Source of the DNA: Avrilella dinanensis
GTDB lineage: Bacteria > Bacteroidota > Bacteroidia > Flavobacteriales > Flavobacteriaceae
Assembly (NCBI RefSeq): GCF_002807015.1
Contig: NZ_NIPO01000001.1
Location: forward strand, 2,177,657-2,241,656
Reading direction: 5' to 3'
DNA length: 64,000 nt
Within the stretch, counting starts at the first letter, position 1. The number at the start of each line of letters is the position of its first letter. This document shows, one piece after another, positions 52,933 to 63,274 of this stretch. Under the pieces are notes generated by a model. The model did not search any database. It had not been told where the DNA came from and was given only the letters and a program-made list of their open reading frames with translations. The position numbers were made by a program, and so were the translations under genes.

Positions 52933-54540
52933 TTATCCTCTTGGTTTTTTCTTTTGGTCTTTAGTAGAACCTAATTTGCTCATGGCATTTCTGAATCCTA
53001 CGAAGTCACTGGCTTGATATTCTTCCATGAATCTTCTTGTTGCAGGGTCTAACCAGTATGCTCTGTCTTTCCAGGAACCACCTTTGATTACTCTTGATTG
53101 GTTAGTAACCAATGAGGTTTTTCCTCTTGAGTTATCATAATTCGGGATAAAGTTTCCGTTTTCATCATAAGTAAACTCGTCTGTCGGAGCGTTGTATAAT
53201 GTTCTTTCAGAATCCCCGTCTTTGTAATCGGTACTGTTAGCCTCATTAAAGTTTCTTCTTAGGAAATAATCTTGTTCAGAAACATTGGTTGTGGCTACTT
53301 GTCCCGGTAATGCTTTAGGACGAAGTTTTCCGTTTGGTAAAGTGTCGTATTCGATAGTAGTATCTACAATTTGAATAGTTCCATCTTCATCAAGAACTCT
53401 TTTTGTGTAAACATTTCCTCTGAAGTAATTGATATCGTTGATGTCAGAATCAATAGCTGGTCTGTAAACGTCAGCAACCCATTCAGCTACGTTACCTGCC
53501 ATGTCATACAATCCCCAATCATTAGCAGGGAATGATTTAACAGCAGTAGTAACGGCTCCATCGTCAGTTCTCCACCCGGCAACACCACCATAATCTCCGC
53601 GATTTTGTTTGTAGTTAGCCAAATGGTCTCCTTTGGTTCTTCGTGAAGAGTATCTTGTGTTATCAGAACCCCAAGGATATTTTTTCCGTCCTTTTACATT
53701 GTTGTATTCTCTGTCTTCTTTGATTGGATTAGCAGCATATTCCCACTCAGCCTCTGTCGGTAGTCGGTATTCAGCTGTGAACAGTCCGAAGTTTTGTGTA
53801 GCGTAAACATTTCTGTCGCCGTCTTTTGCTTTATTTTTACGCCCTCTGAAAACGATAGAATCATTCCCGCCATGTACTTTGCTTGGTGCATTTATGTAAG
53901 CGTCGGTAGAGAAACTGTCAGAACCATAAGCATCATTTACTCTTGCCCCTTTTTTAAGGTAGCCAGCTCTTTCAAGGTTCAATTCATTCACACGATCTGT
54001 TCTCCATTTAGAGAAATCGTTGGCCTGAACCCATGAAACTCCTACTACTGGATAATCTGCATAAGCAGGGTGTCTCAGGTAGTTGTTTTTCATTGTTTCG
54101 CCATAACCTAAACGGTTCATCCAAACCAATGTGTCCGGAAGAGCTGCGGAATAAATGTTTTTGAACTGCGGCTCGGAAGGAGGGTAAACAGCTTTCAACC
54201 AATAAAGGTACTCGTTGTACATTAAATTGGTTACCTCTGTTTCGTCCATATAGAAAGATTGAACAAACTGCTGCGTAGGCATATTGTTCCATTCTCCCAT
54301 TACGTCGTCCTGAACCCGACCCATTGTAAATGTTCCGCCTTCAATCTCCACCATACCTATAGGTGTTTGAGAAGCGTCATAAGCCGTGTTGTACTGAAAA
54401 CCACTTTTACTTCCATTGATTTGCCAACCGGTAGCAGTGGATACCGCTGAACCGGAATTGTTACTACAGCTGGTCAAGCCTATCGATGCAGCCATAACTG
54501 CCATCAAACGAATAGTTGTCATTCTATTTATTTTCATCAT
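52933..54540 (-). CDS. gldJ: Gliding motility lipoprotein GldJ
   Basis: 535 residues. SPII signal with lipid Cys25 (IGLTSCSNN). The mature part is an FGE-sulfatase (formylglycine-generating) fold: GMVEIEGGTFTMGRVQDDVM, FYMDETEVTNLMYNEYL, VVGVSWVQANDFSKW, YRLPTEAEWEYAA, GLYDMAGNVAEWVADVYRP and VIKGGSWKDRAYWLDP, interrupted by long insertions typical of GldJ. In gliding flavobacteria it belongs to the motility/T9SS apparatus in the cell envelope and stabilises GldK. Divergent from porU, as in other flavobacteria. A -7-like TATATTGC lies at 54565-54572 (minus), a weak match. Confidence 0.93.
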   Translation of the reverse strand: MMKINRMTTIRLMAVMAASIGLTSCSNNSGSAVSTATGWQINGSKSGFQYNTAYDASQTPIGMVEIEGGTFTMGRVQDDVMGEWNNMPTQQFVQSFYMDETEVTNLMYNEYLYWLKAVYPPSEPQFKNIYSAALPDTLVWMNRLGYGETMKNNYLRHPAYADYPVVGVSWVQANDFSKWRTDRVNELNLERAGYLKKGARVNDAYGSDSFSTDAYINAPSKVHGGNDSIVFRGRKNKAKDGDRNVYATQNFGLFTAEYRLPTEAEWEYAANPIKEDREYNNVKGRKKYPWGSDNTRYSSRRTKGDHLANYKQNRGDYGGVAGWRTDDGAVTTAVKSFPANDWGLYDMAGNVAEWVADVYRPAIDSDINDINYFRGNVYTKRVLDEDGTIQIVDTTIEYDTLPNGKLRPKALPGQVATTNVSEQDYFLRRNFNEANSTDYKDGDSERTLYNAPTDEFTYDENGNFIPNYDNSRGKTSLVTNQSRVIKGGSWKDRAYWLDPATRRFMEEYQASDFVGFRNAMSKLGSTKDQKKKPRG

Positions 54541-54657
54541 TATAAGTAGGTAATAAATTTCGTTGCAATATAATAATTAAGCTTTGATTAACAATAGCTG
54601 TGTTCAAAAATATTAAAAAAAAACTTAAAAACAACAATTAAGATAAAATTAATTCCG

Positions 54658-54689
54658 TTGTCATACATATTATTTTTAATGTATTTTTG
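54658..54689 (+). promoter_or_regulatory. Promoter of porU
   Basis: TTG (54658-54660), a 21-bp spacer and TATTTTTG (54682-54689), an exact match to the -33/-7 pattern, 27 bp before the ATG. Confidence 0.55.
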
Positions 54690-54715
54690 TTCCATAATAA
54701 ATAAGGACTACTTTT

Positions 54716-57700
54716 ATGTGTAAGAAATATCTTTTAAGTTTATTGGTCTTATTCGCTGTAAATCTGTATGCTCAGCAAAGACACGTTGCGTTGAAATGGG
54801 AAGATAAAAACTACCAGACAGAAGAAAATAAAGCAGGATTACTGCCTGTATTTCAACCTGAAAATTTTCAATATATATATGACGAGCAGATTATCGAATA
54901 TGCAGATATTTTTCCGGACAGTCAGTTTGCAGATGAAAATTCTGTGCAGATAACCAATGTTCGTTATGAAACAATAGACATTAATAAGTACAAAAACATC
55001 AACCCGAATAATATTTCTGCCTCCTTAAATATAAAGGTAAAAAGTGCATCGGGGCGAGGTGATATCAAAACCAGCGTTCGTTTTAGTCCGATTATCAGGC
55101 AAGGAAATGGTTATCAGAGAGTTGTTTCGCTCGATTTTACCTACTCTTACAAACGTAGTCTGGGGGTCAACAGCCTGGCAACTTCATCATTGAATCAAAC
55201 ACAATCGGTATTGGCACAAGGCGATTGGTTTAAGTTTAAAATAAACGAAACCGGTATTTATCGCTTGGACAAATCTTTTTTGACTTCATTGGGTATTCCT
55301 GAAAATACCGACCCGAGAACAATAAAAATATATGGTCATGGCGGGCAGATGATGCCTTTGGGCAATGCTGACAACCATCATTTTGATTTGCCTGAAATTG
55401 CTATCAGAAGTTTTGGTGAAGAAGACGGTGTAATAAACGATGGTGATTATTTTCTGTTTTATGGTGTGGGTAATAAAGGTTGGAGTGAACAAAACGGAAG
55501 CCACTTGAATTTGTACACTACCGAAACCTATTATTATATAACGTATGGCGGCAATGCAGGAAAACGCATGCAGGCACTGACAGAACCATCGGCGGCGGCT
55601 ACAGTAACTTATACTACTTTTGACGAGCGGGCTTTTCATGAACAGGATTTGACGAATGTTGCTAAATTAAGCCGAAGATGGGTAGGCGAATATTTTGCGG
55701 GTAGTGGTTCACAGAATTTTATTTTGAACACCCAGCAGGCAGACACTTCCGAGCCGGCAACCCTTACCGCAAAAGTTGTTGCGTCGGCGGCAGTAGAAAC
55801 CTCGTTTCGTTTTTCGCTGAACGGAAGTCAGATAGGAAACCAAACTATCGGACCAAAAAGTACCAATTATTCGGCAAGAGAAACCACTTTTACAGAACAA
55901 ATCAATATTAACGGAGCAGAAACTTCTGTTTCTTTGCAATACCAAAACGGCGGCGTGCCAACTTCTGTCGGTTATCTGGATTATATCGCTATTGATTATA
56001 AAAAGAAACTTCAGGGATATGGTAAACAGTTTGGTTTTTCGGTCAAAGATGCCTCATCGCAGATTGGCGTGGCTCAATATCAGCTGTCAAATGCTCAGGA
56101 TATTAACGAAGTTTGGGACGTTACCGATATATATAATCCGCAGTATCTGACTAACAATCAGTCAAATTTTTCGTTTAAATCTGCTTTGGGAGAAGTCAAA
56201 AAGTTTCATACTTTATCAAGTGGCGATGTTTATCAGCCCGTGATTTTGCCAAACAGCAGAGTGGCAAACCAGAATTTGAAAGGAACGATTTTTAATGATG
56301 GCGATGTCGATTACCTCATCATCACACACCAGAATTTACTGAATGAAGCCAACAGGCTGGCACAGTTCCACAAAAATAACAATAACCTGAATGTTAAAGT
56401 AGTTCCGGTTCATCTGATATATGAAGAATTTTCGTCAGGCAAGCAGGATATTGTGGCTATCAGGAATTTTATCAGATATGTGTATCAAAACGCATCAAAT
56501 CCTGCCAACCGGTTGCGTTTTGTGAATCTTTTCGGAGATGCTTCATACGACTACCTCGACAGAGTAGAAAACAACACGAATATAGTGCCGGTTTTTCATG
56601 CAGTTCAAAACACCAACGCCAATGTATTTAATTACAATGATTGGAGTTGTTTTATGACAGATGATTTTTATGCATTGATGGACGAAGAAGAAGGGTATAT
56701 TACCGGACAAAACTATTCCGGAATTGATATAGCCGTCGGGCGGATTCCGGTCAGCAACACCGTAGATGCGAGTGCTGTGGTCAATAAAATTATCCAATAT
56801 CATTCGGTAGAAAACACCGGACGATGGAAAAACCAATATATCGCTCTTGCAGATGATGTGGACACTACTTCCGATATTTCTTTGCAGGAGTCGCTCGAAG
56901 TTATGGCGAGCGATTTGGAGCAGGCACAGCCTTATATTAACTTTAATAAAATATATACGGACTCTTATCAGCAGCAAGTTGCATCGGGAGGACCAAGATA
57001 TCCGCAGGCAAAAAAAGATTTCCTTGACGCTTTTGATGCTGGTGCGTTAATGGTTAATTATCTTGGGCATGGTAACGAGTTAGGGCTGGCGGGCGAGCGG
57101 TTGCTGGAACCGAGTGATATCGGCAAGATGAACAATCAGAATAAATATCCGTTGTTTGCTATATTAACCTGTGAATTTACCCGGTTTGACAATCCGGAAA
57201 ATGTTTCAGGAGGAGAATTATTGCTGTTAAAGAGAAACGCCGGAGTGATGGGATTGCTAGCAACAACAAGAAAAATCGGTATCAGTAATGCCAATACATT
57301 TACGATACAATTATCTAAATATTTGTTTAATATTGGTGGAATTTCTTCCAATGATATTACTATAGGAGAGGCGTTGCGACAAACCAAAAATTCGTTCTCT
57401 CAAAACGAAAAATCCATTGTGTTTTTCTTAGGCGACCCGGCGGTAAAACTGGCTATTCCGAAACCGAAAGTCGAGCTGACGCATATCAACGAAACACCGA
57501 TACAAGATTTTGACGGAAGTTTGCGAGCGTTGGACAAAATCAAATTGTCAGGCGAAGTAACCAACGAAAGCAATCAGCTAATCAGTAACTTCAATGGCGA
57601 TTTGGCGATACAGATTTTTGACAAAGAAATCGACCGCCAAACTTTGGGGAATGACAATGTTTACCGTTCCGGAGAGTTGTATGTGATGGATTTCAAAACC

Positions 57701-58564
57701 TTGGGCGAAACGGTTTTCAGAGGAAATGCAACGGTAAACAATGGTAAATTTGAAGTAGAATTTGTTGTGCCAAAAGATATTAAAACCAATATCGGTAATG
57801 GAAAAGCCAGCTTTTATGCCGTAAATCAATCTCAGCATTTAGACGATTACACCGGTTATAATAAGGATATTCAGATTGGCGGAATCAATGAAAATGCAGC
57901 CGAAGACAATAAATCGCCTGAGGTAACGTTATATATGAATGATGAGAATTTTGTGTCGGGAGGAATAACCAACGAATCGCCGTTGTTTATTGCTTATATG
58001 GAAGATGAAAACGGAATTAATACTGCTGGCGGAATCGGACACGATTTGGTGGCAATTTTGGACGGCGACGAGAATAATCCGATTGTTTTGAATGATTATT
58101 ATGAAACCGAACCAGATAATTTCAGAAAAGGATTTATCAAATACCCTTTCAGCGACCTCGAAAACGGATTGCATACGCTCACATTCAAGGTCTGGGACGT
58201 TTACAATAACCCTGCCTCAGCCGAAATTCAGTTTTTGGTAGCGAAAGAAGAAGGTGTTTCGTTGAAAAATGTGTTGAATTATCCTAATCCGTTTGTGGAT
58301 TATACCGAATTTTGGTTTGAACACAACCGCCCTACAGAATTACTGATGGTTCAGGTACAGATATTTACCGTTACCGGAAAAATCGTCAAAACGATTAACC
58401 AAACCGTAGTTTCGGACGGAAATCTGTCCAGAGAAATTACCTGGGACGGTCGTGATGATTTCGGCGACAAAATCGGAAAAGGCGTGTATATTTACCGATT
58501 GATGGTAAAATCAACTTTAACAGGACATCAAACCGAAAAATTAGAAAAGTTAGTTATATTGTAA
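54716..58564 (+). CDS. porU: Type IX secretion system sortase PorU
   Basis: 1282 residues. Signal peptide (LLSLLVLFAVNLYAQ), a long N-terminal beta region, a gingipain-type peptidase C25 domain from about 520 to 880 with catalytic His785 (NYLGHGNELGLAGE) and Cys819 (FAILTCEFTRFDNPE), Ig-like repeats, and a C-terminal sorting-like domain (VLNYPNPFVDYTEFWFE, KGVYIYRLM). PorU sits at the cell surface, cleaves T9SS sorting domains and attaches cargo to A-LPS or similar carriers, working with PorV. The C-terminal domain of PorU is not cleaved. Immediately followed by porV. Confidence 0.94.
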   Translation: MCKKYLLSLLVLFAVNLYAQQRHVALKWEDKNYQTEENKAGLLPVFQPENFQYIYDEQIIEYADIFPDSQFADENSVQITNVRYETIDINKYKNINPNNISASLNIKVKSASGRGDIKTSVRFSPIIRQGNGYQRVVSLDFTYSYKRSLGVNSLATSSLNQTQSVLAQGDWFKFKINETGIYRLDKSFLTSLGIPENTDPRTIKIYGHGGQMMPLGNADNHHFDLPEIAIRSFGEEDGVINDGDYFLFYGVGNKGWSEQNGSHLNLYTTETYYYITYGGNAGKRMQALTEPSAAATVTYTTFDERAFHEQDLTNVAKLSRRWVGEYFAGSGSQNFILNTQQADTSEPATLTAKVVASAAVETSFRFSLNGSQIGNQTIGPKSTNYSARETTFTEQININGAETSVSLQYQNGGVPTSVGYLDYIAIDYKKKLQGYGKQFGFSVKDASSQIGVAQYQLSNAQDINEVWDVTDIYNPQYLTNNQSNFSFKSALGEVKKFHTLSSGDVYQPVILPNSRVANQNLKGTIFNDGDVDYLIITHQNLLNEANRLAQFHKNNNNLNVKVVPVHLIYEEFSSGKQDIVAIRNFIRYVYQNASNPANRLRFVNLFGDASYDYLDRVENNTNIVPVFHAVQNTNANVFNYNDWSCFMTDDFYALMDEEEGYITGQNYSGIDIAVGRIPVSNTVDASAVVNKIIQYHSVENTGRWKNQYIALADDVDTTSDISLQESLEVMASDLEQAQPYINFNKIYTDSYQQQVASGGPRYPQAKKDFLDAFDAGALMVNYLGHGNELGLAGERLLEPSDIGKMNNQNKYPLFAILTCEFTRFDNPENVSGGELLLLKRNAGVMGLLATTRKIGISNANTFTIQLSKYLFNIGGISSNDITIGEALRQTKNSFSQNEKSIVFFLGDPAVKLAIPKPKVELTHINETPIQDFDGSLRALDKIKLSGEVTNESNQLISNFNGDLAIQIFDKEIDRQTLGNDNVYRSGELYVMDFKTLGETVFRGNATVNNGKFEVEFVVPKDIKTNIGNGKASFYAVNQSQHLDDYTGYNKDIQIGGINENAAEDNKSPEVTLYMNDENFVSGGITNESPLFIAYMEDENGINTAGGIGHDLVAILDGDENNPIVLNDYYETEPDNFRKGFIKYPFSDLENGLHTLTFKVWDVYNNPASAEIQFLVAKEEGVSLKNVLNYPNPFVDYTEFWFEHNRPTELLMVQVQIFTVTGKIVKTINQTVVSDGNLSREITWDGRDDFGDKIGKGVYIYRLMVKSTLTGHQTEKLEKLVIL

Positions 58565-58586
58565 GTAAAAATAAATAGTATATTTG
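58559..58586 (+). promoter_or_regulatory. Promoter of porV at the end of porU
   Basis: TTG (58559-58561), a 17-bp spacer and TATATTTG (58579-58586), an exact -7 match. porV may thus be transcribed on its own besides read-through from porU. Confidence 0.5.
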
Positions 58587-58606
58587 TTGAATAAACACAG
58601 AATTAA

Positions 58607-59785
58607 ATGAAAAAATTAACCATATTGGCTATCACAGCTTTCGCCGCTCAGGCAACTTTTGCTCAGACACCTGTTTCGGAGTATAAACAGAAAATGAGTA
58701 GAGCAATCACTACCGGAGTTCCTTTTTTATTGATTAGTGCTGATGCACGTGCAGCGGGAATGGGAGATATTGGAACAGCGAGTTCGCCGGACGCTTTTTC
58801 GCAACAATACAACCCTGCGAAATATGTTTTTTCAAAGCAGCAACAAGGTTTTTCAATCAGTTATACGCCGTATATGGCGAAATTGGCGACCGATATTTCA
58901 TTGGCTCAGTTGAATTATTTCAATAAGTTTAACGACCGTAGTGCTTTTGCAGCTAGTGTGAGATATTTTGGTATGGGAGAAATCCAAAAAACCAACGAAA
59001 TAGGCGACCCGATAGGTACAGAAGAACCCAACGAATTTGCAATTGATGTTTCTTACGGATTGAAATTGAGCGACCATTTTTCAGGAGCAGTAGCGGCAAG
59101 GTATATCAGTTCCAACTTGGTGTCGAGTGAGGAAAGAGAAACCTCTGCTAACAGCTTTGCGGTGGATATTGCCGGTTTTTATGAGTCGGAAGAAATGCAG
59201 TTTGATGGCTTTGACGGAAAAATACGTGCCGGATTTAATTTGCAAAATTTAGGACCAAAAATTTCCTATGCCGAAGGACAAGAGGATTTCCTACCGTCAA
59301 ATTTGAGATTGGGTGGTGGATTTGATTTCATTTTAGATGAGCATAACAAAATTGCTACACATATTGAATTGACTAAATTGTTGGTTCCGTCACGCCAAGT
59401 GCCTGAAGATTTGAATAATGACGGGGTAATTACGCCCGATGAAGTGTCTGCCAATAACAGAAAATATAATGAAACAGGTTGGACTTCAGGTCTTTTCAAA
59501 TCTTTCGGAGATGCACCTGATGGATTTGGAGAAGAAATGAGAGAATTTACCTGGGCTTTGGGAGCTGAATACTGGTATCAGGATTCATTTGCTTTCCGTC
59601 TGGGATATTTTAATGAGGCAGAAGACAAAGGAGCCCGTAGATTTGCTACACTTGGAGCGGGTTTCAAATACAATATCATTAATATCGACGTGTCGTATTT
59701 GTTCGACATGGGAGGAAACACCAACCCGTTAGACAGTACTTTGAGATTCTCGCTGACATTCAATTTCGGTCAGAAATATTACTAA
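58607..59785 (+). CDS. porV: Type IX secretion system outer-membrane protein PorV (LptO)
   Basis: 392 residues. Signal peptide (ILAITAFAAQATFAQ), a FadL-like beta-barrel with the family start GVPFLLISADARAAGMGDIG, SSPDAFSQQYNPAKYVFSKQ, repeated strand pairs and a C-terminal strand (RFSLTFNFGQKYY). PorV binds sorting domains, shuttles cargo from SprA to PorU, and belongs to the attachment complex. An insert with EF-like acidic text (EDLNNDGVITPDE, about residues 268-282) could bind calcium, which is inference. Strong terminator after it. Confidence 0.94.
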   Translation: MKKLTILAITAFAAQATFAQTPVSEYKQKMSRAITTGVPFLLISADARAAGMGDIGTASSPDAFSQQYNPAKYVFSKQQQGFSISYTPYMAKLATDISLAQLNYFNKFNDRSAFAASVRYFGMGEIQKTNEIGDPIGTEEPNEFAIDVSYGLKLSDHFSGAVAARYISSNLVSSEERETSANSFAVDIAGFYESEEMQFDGFDGKIRAGFNLQNLGPKISYAEGQEDFLPSNLRLGGGFDFILDEHNKIATHIELTKLLVPSRQVPEDLNNDGVITPDEVSANNRKYNETGWTSGLFKSFGDAPDGFGEEMREFTWALGAEYWYQDSFAFRLGYFNEAEDKGARRFATLGAGFKYNIINIDVSYLFDMGGNTNPLDSTLRFSLTFNFGQKYY

Positions 59786-59808
59786 TCAGCAGATATCATG
59801 ATAAAATC

Positions 59809-59844
59809 AATCCGGGAATCAATCACAAGATTTCCGGATTTTTT
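59809..59844 (+). terminator. Terminator of the porU-porV operon
   Basis: AATCCGGGAATC and GATTTCCGGATT pair with one G-T wobble, followed by a T-run, 24 bp after porV. Confidence 0.85.
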
Positions 59845-59876
59845 GTTAACTTGTCGTTCTGAAAGCTAAGAAAACT

Positions 59877-60572
59877 ATGTTTAAAGAAAACAAAAAATTA
59901 CATATTCCTGCGGAGGATACAATTATTTGGAAATATTTAGATTTATCCAAATTTCTGGATTTATTGATTTCCGAAAAGTTATTTATGGCACGTTCGGATA
60001 AGTTTGAAGACCAGTACGAAGGCACTTTCAGTGAACCGACTTATGAAGAAATCAAAAAATTACTGGAAGACAACCCCGAATATCTGGACGCGTACAAATC
60101 CAAACGGAAAAATATCGTTATCAGTAGCTGGCATGCTAATTCGTATGAAAGCTATGCCATGTGGCAGGTTTTTACCAAGAATAACGAAGGTTTGGCAATC
60201 CAATCTACGGTTGGGCGTTTGAAAGAATCATTGACCGAACCTAAGGCAGACCAATATATTGGAGAGGTAAATTATATCGACTATAAAAAAGAACACATTC
60301 CGTTTGACGATGATTTTTTCCCATTTTTGTTCAAACGAAAAAGTTTTCAGTACGAAAATGAAATCCGGGTTATTACAGATGTTTCGCACCTTGATTTGCA
60401 TGTGAATGAAGGCGTGAAAATAGAAACCGACATCAACCAAATGATTGAACGGTTGTATATCCACCCGAAATCAGAAAACTGGTACAAAAAACTGGTTATC
60501 GAAGTGGTAAACCAGTTAGGTTATCGTTTTGATATTGAAAAATCAGATTTAGAAAGTGACATATTAATATAA
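59877..60572 (+). CDS. DUF2971-domain protein
   Basis: 231 residues, cytosolic. Family hallmarks: WKYLDLSKFLDLLISEKLFM, ARSDKFEDQYEGTFSEP, ISSWHANSYESYAMWQVF, and FKRKSFQYENEIRVITDV. DUF2971 proteins are of unknown function, often near defence or mobile genes, but this copy sits among core genes between porV and ctaA. Its stop codon lies within the left arm of a 17-bp perfect terminator hairpin. Confidence 0.85.
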   Translation: MFKENKKLHIPAEDTIIWKYLDLSKFLDLLISEKLFMARSDKFEDQYEGTFSEPTYEEIKKLLEDNPEYLDAYKSKRKNIVISSWHANSYESYAMWQVFTKNNEGLAIQSTVGRLKESLTEPKADQYIGEVNYIDYKKEHIPFDDDFFPFLFKRKSFQYENEIRVITDVSHLDLHVNEGVKIETDINQMIERLYIHPKSENWYKKLVIEVVNQLGYRFDIEKSDLESDILI

Positions 60573-60615
60573 AACCACAAAGATAAATGCTTTGTCTTTG
60601 TGGTTTTATATTTTA
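60567..60615. terminator. Long perfect hairpin ending the DUF2971 and ctaA genes
   Basis: A 17-bp perfect stem (60567-60583 and 60595-60611, ATATAAAACCACAAAGA) encloses an 11-nt loop. It contains the stop codon of the DUF2971 gene and lies 19 bp before the end of the convergent ctaA. Confidence 0.85.
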
Positions 60616-60629
60616 TTGAAAAGGTATTT

Positions 60630-61652
60630 TTAACTAATTCTTTTCCTTGATTCCAAAACAATGCTGAACTGTAAGGCAAACATAATTGCAGCCAGTACCA
60701 AATGTGCAGCCTGAGTACCAAACGGGAAATGAATGTAATACATCATTATGCCTGTAAGGATTTCCAACAGTAAAATGAGCATTACCCAGTTGATTTTTGA
60801 ACTGCCTAAATTAAGTCGCTTATTTCTTAAAAATAGATAAAGATTTACAAAAAACACCACAAAAGAAAATGTTCTGTGAATGTAAAACGTGACGTCCGGA
60901 TTTTCGAGCCAAACCATTACGTCAGTAATTCCGCTTCGGGTTTGTTCGTCAATAAACTGACGTACTTGCGTTCCCAATCCGATTTGAATCAATGTAAAAA
61001 TCAATGCAGCCCATGAGAACAAATAGAAGGATTGGTCGTATTTGGCTGTATATTTTCTTTCTGATTTTGCAATACGTATTAAGTAAAGCAGTGCCGCCAC
61101 ATTGACGAAAGCCGCAATCATGTGTGTGGTAATTTTAACGGGATTCAGTACGGAGTAAACCACTGTTGCCCCAAGCCACGCGTTAAAACCTAATAAAAAC
61201 AAGACAATTCCAGACCAAAGAACAACCGATTTTTTATGTTTCCAATAGCTGAAAGATTTAAGGAATAAGATAAAACAACCTAAACCTGCTAAAGCTCCGC
61301 ATAATCTATTGATATATTCCACCCAAGTGTGGTAAGGGTTAAAAACCGCATAATCGTGCTTGGTATATTCGTCCCAATGGGCTTCCTCATAAACCGCAGC
61401 TGAAGTAAAATCTTCATTGGCAACCCACAACTTTTCTTCTTTGATAATTACCTGCCCTTTTTTGTAATCATGGTCAGGTTTCCAAAGTAATTCCTGCTCA
61501 TCAGTCGGCGGAATGTAATAACCAAAACACTTCGGCCAGTCGGGGCAGCCCATTCCCGAACCAGTCATACGAACCGTGGCTCCGGCAATGATGACCAGAT
61601 AAACCAAAATAAGTGAAATTTTTGCCCAGCGAATGAATGATTTATTTTCCAT
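60630..61652 (-). CDS. ctaA: Haem A synthase (COX15/CtaA family)
   Basis: 340 residues with eight predicted helices. Seen: the N-terminal AGATVRMTGSGMGCPDWPKC (Cys pair), EYINRLCGALAG, HMIAAFVN and YIHRTFSF, giving the haem-binding His/Glu set of haem A synthase, which oxidises haem O to haem A for cytochrome oxidase. Between helices 1 and 2 there is a soluble insert of about 70 residues (PPTDEQELLWKPDHDYKK onward) that enlarges the periplasmic loop. No ctaB gene is adjacent. Confidence 0.92.
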   Translation of the reverse strand: MENKSFIRWAKISLILVYLVIIAGATVRMTGSGMGCPDWPKCFGYYIPPTDEQELLWKPDHDYKKGQVIIKEEKLWVANEDFTSAAVYEEAHWDEYTKHDYAVFNPYHTWVEYINRLCGALAGLGCFILFLKSFSYWKHKKSVVLWSGIVLFLLGFNAWLGATVVYSVLNPVKITTHMIAAFVNVAALLYLIRIAKSERKYTAKYDQSFYLFSWAALIFTLIQIGLGTQVRQFIDEQTRSGITDVMVWLENPDVTFYIHRTFSFVVFFVNLYLFLRNKRLNLGSSKINWVMLILLLEILTGIMMYYIHFPFGTQAAHLVLAAIMFALQFSIVLESRKRIS

Positions 61653-61825
61653 TTTTTATATTATTAATTACTTTTTAAGTCCTTAAACACAACGTTTGCC
61701 ATTGACTTTGTCGAATCTTTGATTTCCGTAGGACTCGAGCTTGCGAACAGAACGAAGTTAATCTTTTATCAATCAGCATTTGTAAAGATGTTTATAACAT
61801 GACAAACATCACGCTAATTGTAATA
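61653..61825. other. 173-bp intergenic stretch, no feature supported
   Basis: Between ctaA and cca. A stretch around 61700-61760 is richer in G+C than its surroundings and might be a decayed dispersed repeat, but no arms or copies could be matched. No gene or hairpin seen. Confidence 0.3.
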
Positions 61826-63265
61826 TTATTTATTCAGTTTAGGATTTACAGCTTTGATTCCGAGTTCGCCAGCTTTTTTCATCATGAAATGATACGCAGC
61901 TTCGTATTCGTTTGGAATTTCGCCTTCTAAAATAGCTTCTTTTATTGCATCTTTAATCTGTCCGATTTCCCGTGACGGCGGAAGATTGAATATTTCCATC
62001 ACTTCCTCGCCTGTAATTGGCGGTTGGAAGTTACGCACGTGGTCACGTTCTTCCACTTCTACAATCTTTTGACGGACAATTTTAAAATTATTGTGATATT
62101 TTTTAAATTTCTTTGGATTTTTAGTCGTAATATCGGCTTCGCATAAGGTCAATAAGTTTTCGACATCATCGCCTGCATCAAAAACCAAACGACGTACGGC
62201 AGAATCCGTTACTTTGTCTTCGGCAATCACAATCGGACGTGAGCTCATTGTAACCATTTTTTGTACAAAACGCATCTTGTGGTTCAATGGCATGTGTAAT
62301 CGCTGAAAAATTTTTTTTACCATTTTTCCGCCCAGAAATTCGTGTCCGTGAAACGTCCAGCCGTTTTTCTTGTTGAATCTTTTGGTAGGTGCTTTGCCGA
62401 TGTCGTGTAGCAATGCTGCCCACCGCAACCATAAATCATCGGTGTTCGGACAAATATTGTCCACCACTTCCAACGTATGATAAAAATTGTTTTTATGCGT
62501 ATGTCCTTCCACTTCCTCAACGTTGTTCAAAGCAGTTAGTTCGGGCAGAATCAAATCAAGCAAACCGGTTTCATACAGCAGTAAAAATCCGACAGAAGGC
62601 TTAGGTGTCAGCAAGATTTTATTTAATTCATCAACAATTCTTTCGCCGGAAATAATCTCAATACGTTCTGCATTTTTGGTAATGGATTGTAAAGATTTCA
62701 GTTCGATTTCAAAATTCAGTTGGGTAGCAAAACGTATGGCACGCATCATTCGCAATGGATCGTCTGAGTAAGTAATGTCCGGGTCGAGTGGTGTGCAGAT
62801 GGTTTTGTTTTTCAAATCTGTTACTCCGTCGAATGGATCCAACAAATCGCCATAATCATTTTTGTTGAGTGAAAGTGCCAAAGCATTAATGGTAAAATCA
62901 CGCCGGTTTTGGTCGTCTTCCAATGTACCGTTTTCAACAATCGGTTTTCTACTGTCGGACTGATAGGATTCTTTTCGTGCACCAACAAACTCAATGTCCA
63001 TATCATCAAAACGAAGCATGGCTGTGCCGTAGTTTTTAAAAACCTGAACTTTTGGGTGGTGCGGAATCAGCTCCGAAACTTTCAGTGCCAAATCAATCCC
63101 ACTTCCGACAGCAACAATGTCAATATCTTTTTTAACCCCGCGTTTTAACAGAAAATCTCTAACGAAACCACCGATTACATAGGCAGAAACATCTATTTCT
63201 TTGGCAGCTTGAGCAATGATTTTAAATATAGGCAGTTGTAGGGCTTCGGAATAATTTTTTGGCAT
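61826..63265 (-). CDS. cca: CCA tRNA nucleotidyltransferase with HD domain
   Basis: About 479 residues from ATG 63265 (the GTG two codons upstream is less likely). N-terminal nucleotidyltransferase head ([38 protein letters not shown]), neck with [20 protein letters not shown], and an HD phosphohydrolase domain ([27 protein letters not shown]). It adds or repairs the 3'-CCA of tRNAs. It lies 9 bp after tsaC in the same transcript. The HD domain makes it the E. coli-like longer type. Confidence 0.93.
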   Translation of the reverse strand: MPKNYSEALQLPIFKIIAQAAKEIDVSAYVIGGFVRDFLLKRGVKKDIDIVAVGSGIDLALKVSELIPHHPKVQVFKNYGTAMLRFDDMDIEFVGARKESYQSDSRKPIVENGTLEDDQNRRDFTINALALSLNKNDYGDLLDPFDGVTDLKNKTICTPLDPDITYSDDPLRMMRAIRFATQLNFEIELKSLQSITKNAERIEIISGERIVDELNKILLTPKPSVGFLLLYETGLLDLILPELTALNNVEEVEGHTHKNNFYHTLEVVDNICPNTDDLWLRWAALLHDIGKAPTKRFNKKNGWTFHGHEFLGGKMVKKIFQRLHMPLNHKMRFVQKMVTMSSRPIVIAEDKVTDSAVRRLVFDAGDDVENLLTLCEADITTKNPKKFKKYHNNFKIVRQKIVEVEERDHVRNFQPPITGEEVMEIFNLPPSREIGQIKDAIKEAILEGEIPNEYEAAYHFMMKKAGELGIKAVNPKLNK

Positions 63266-63274
63266 CGTCACGGT

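Noticed and set aside
56543-56977. 144-codon minus-strand frame inside porU
   Set aside because: Antisense to the peptidase C25 domain; no independent support.
59877-60572. DUF2971 gene as part of a defence island
   Set aside because: Neighbours (porV, ctaA) are core genes and no other defence-type gene or mobile element is close.
61653-61825. A tRNA or small RNA gene in the gap between ctaA and cca
   Set aside because: No cloverleaf, T-loop GTTCGA sequence, promoter or terminator could be found.
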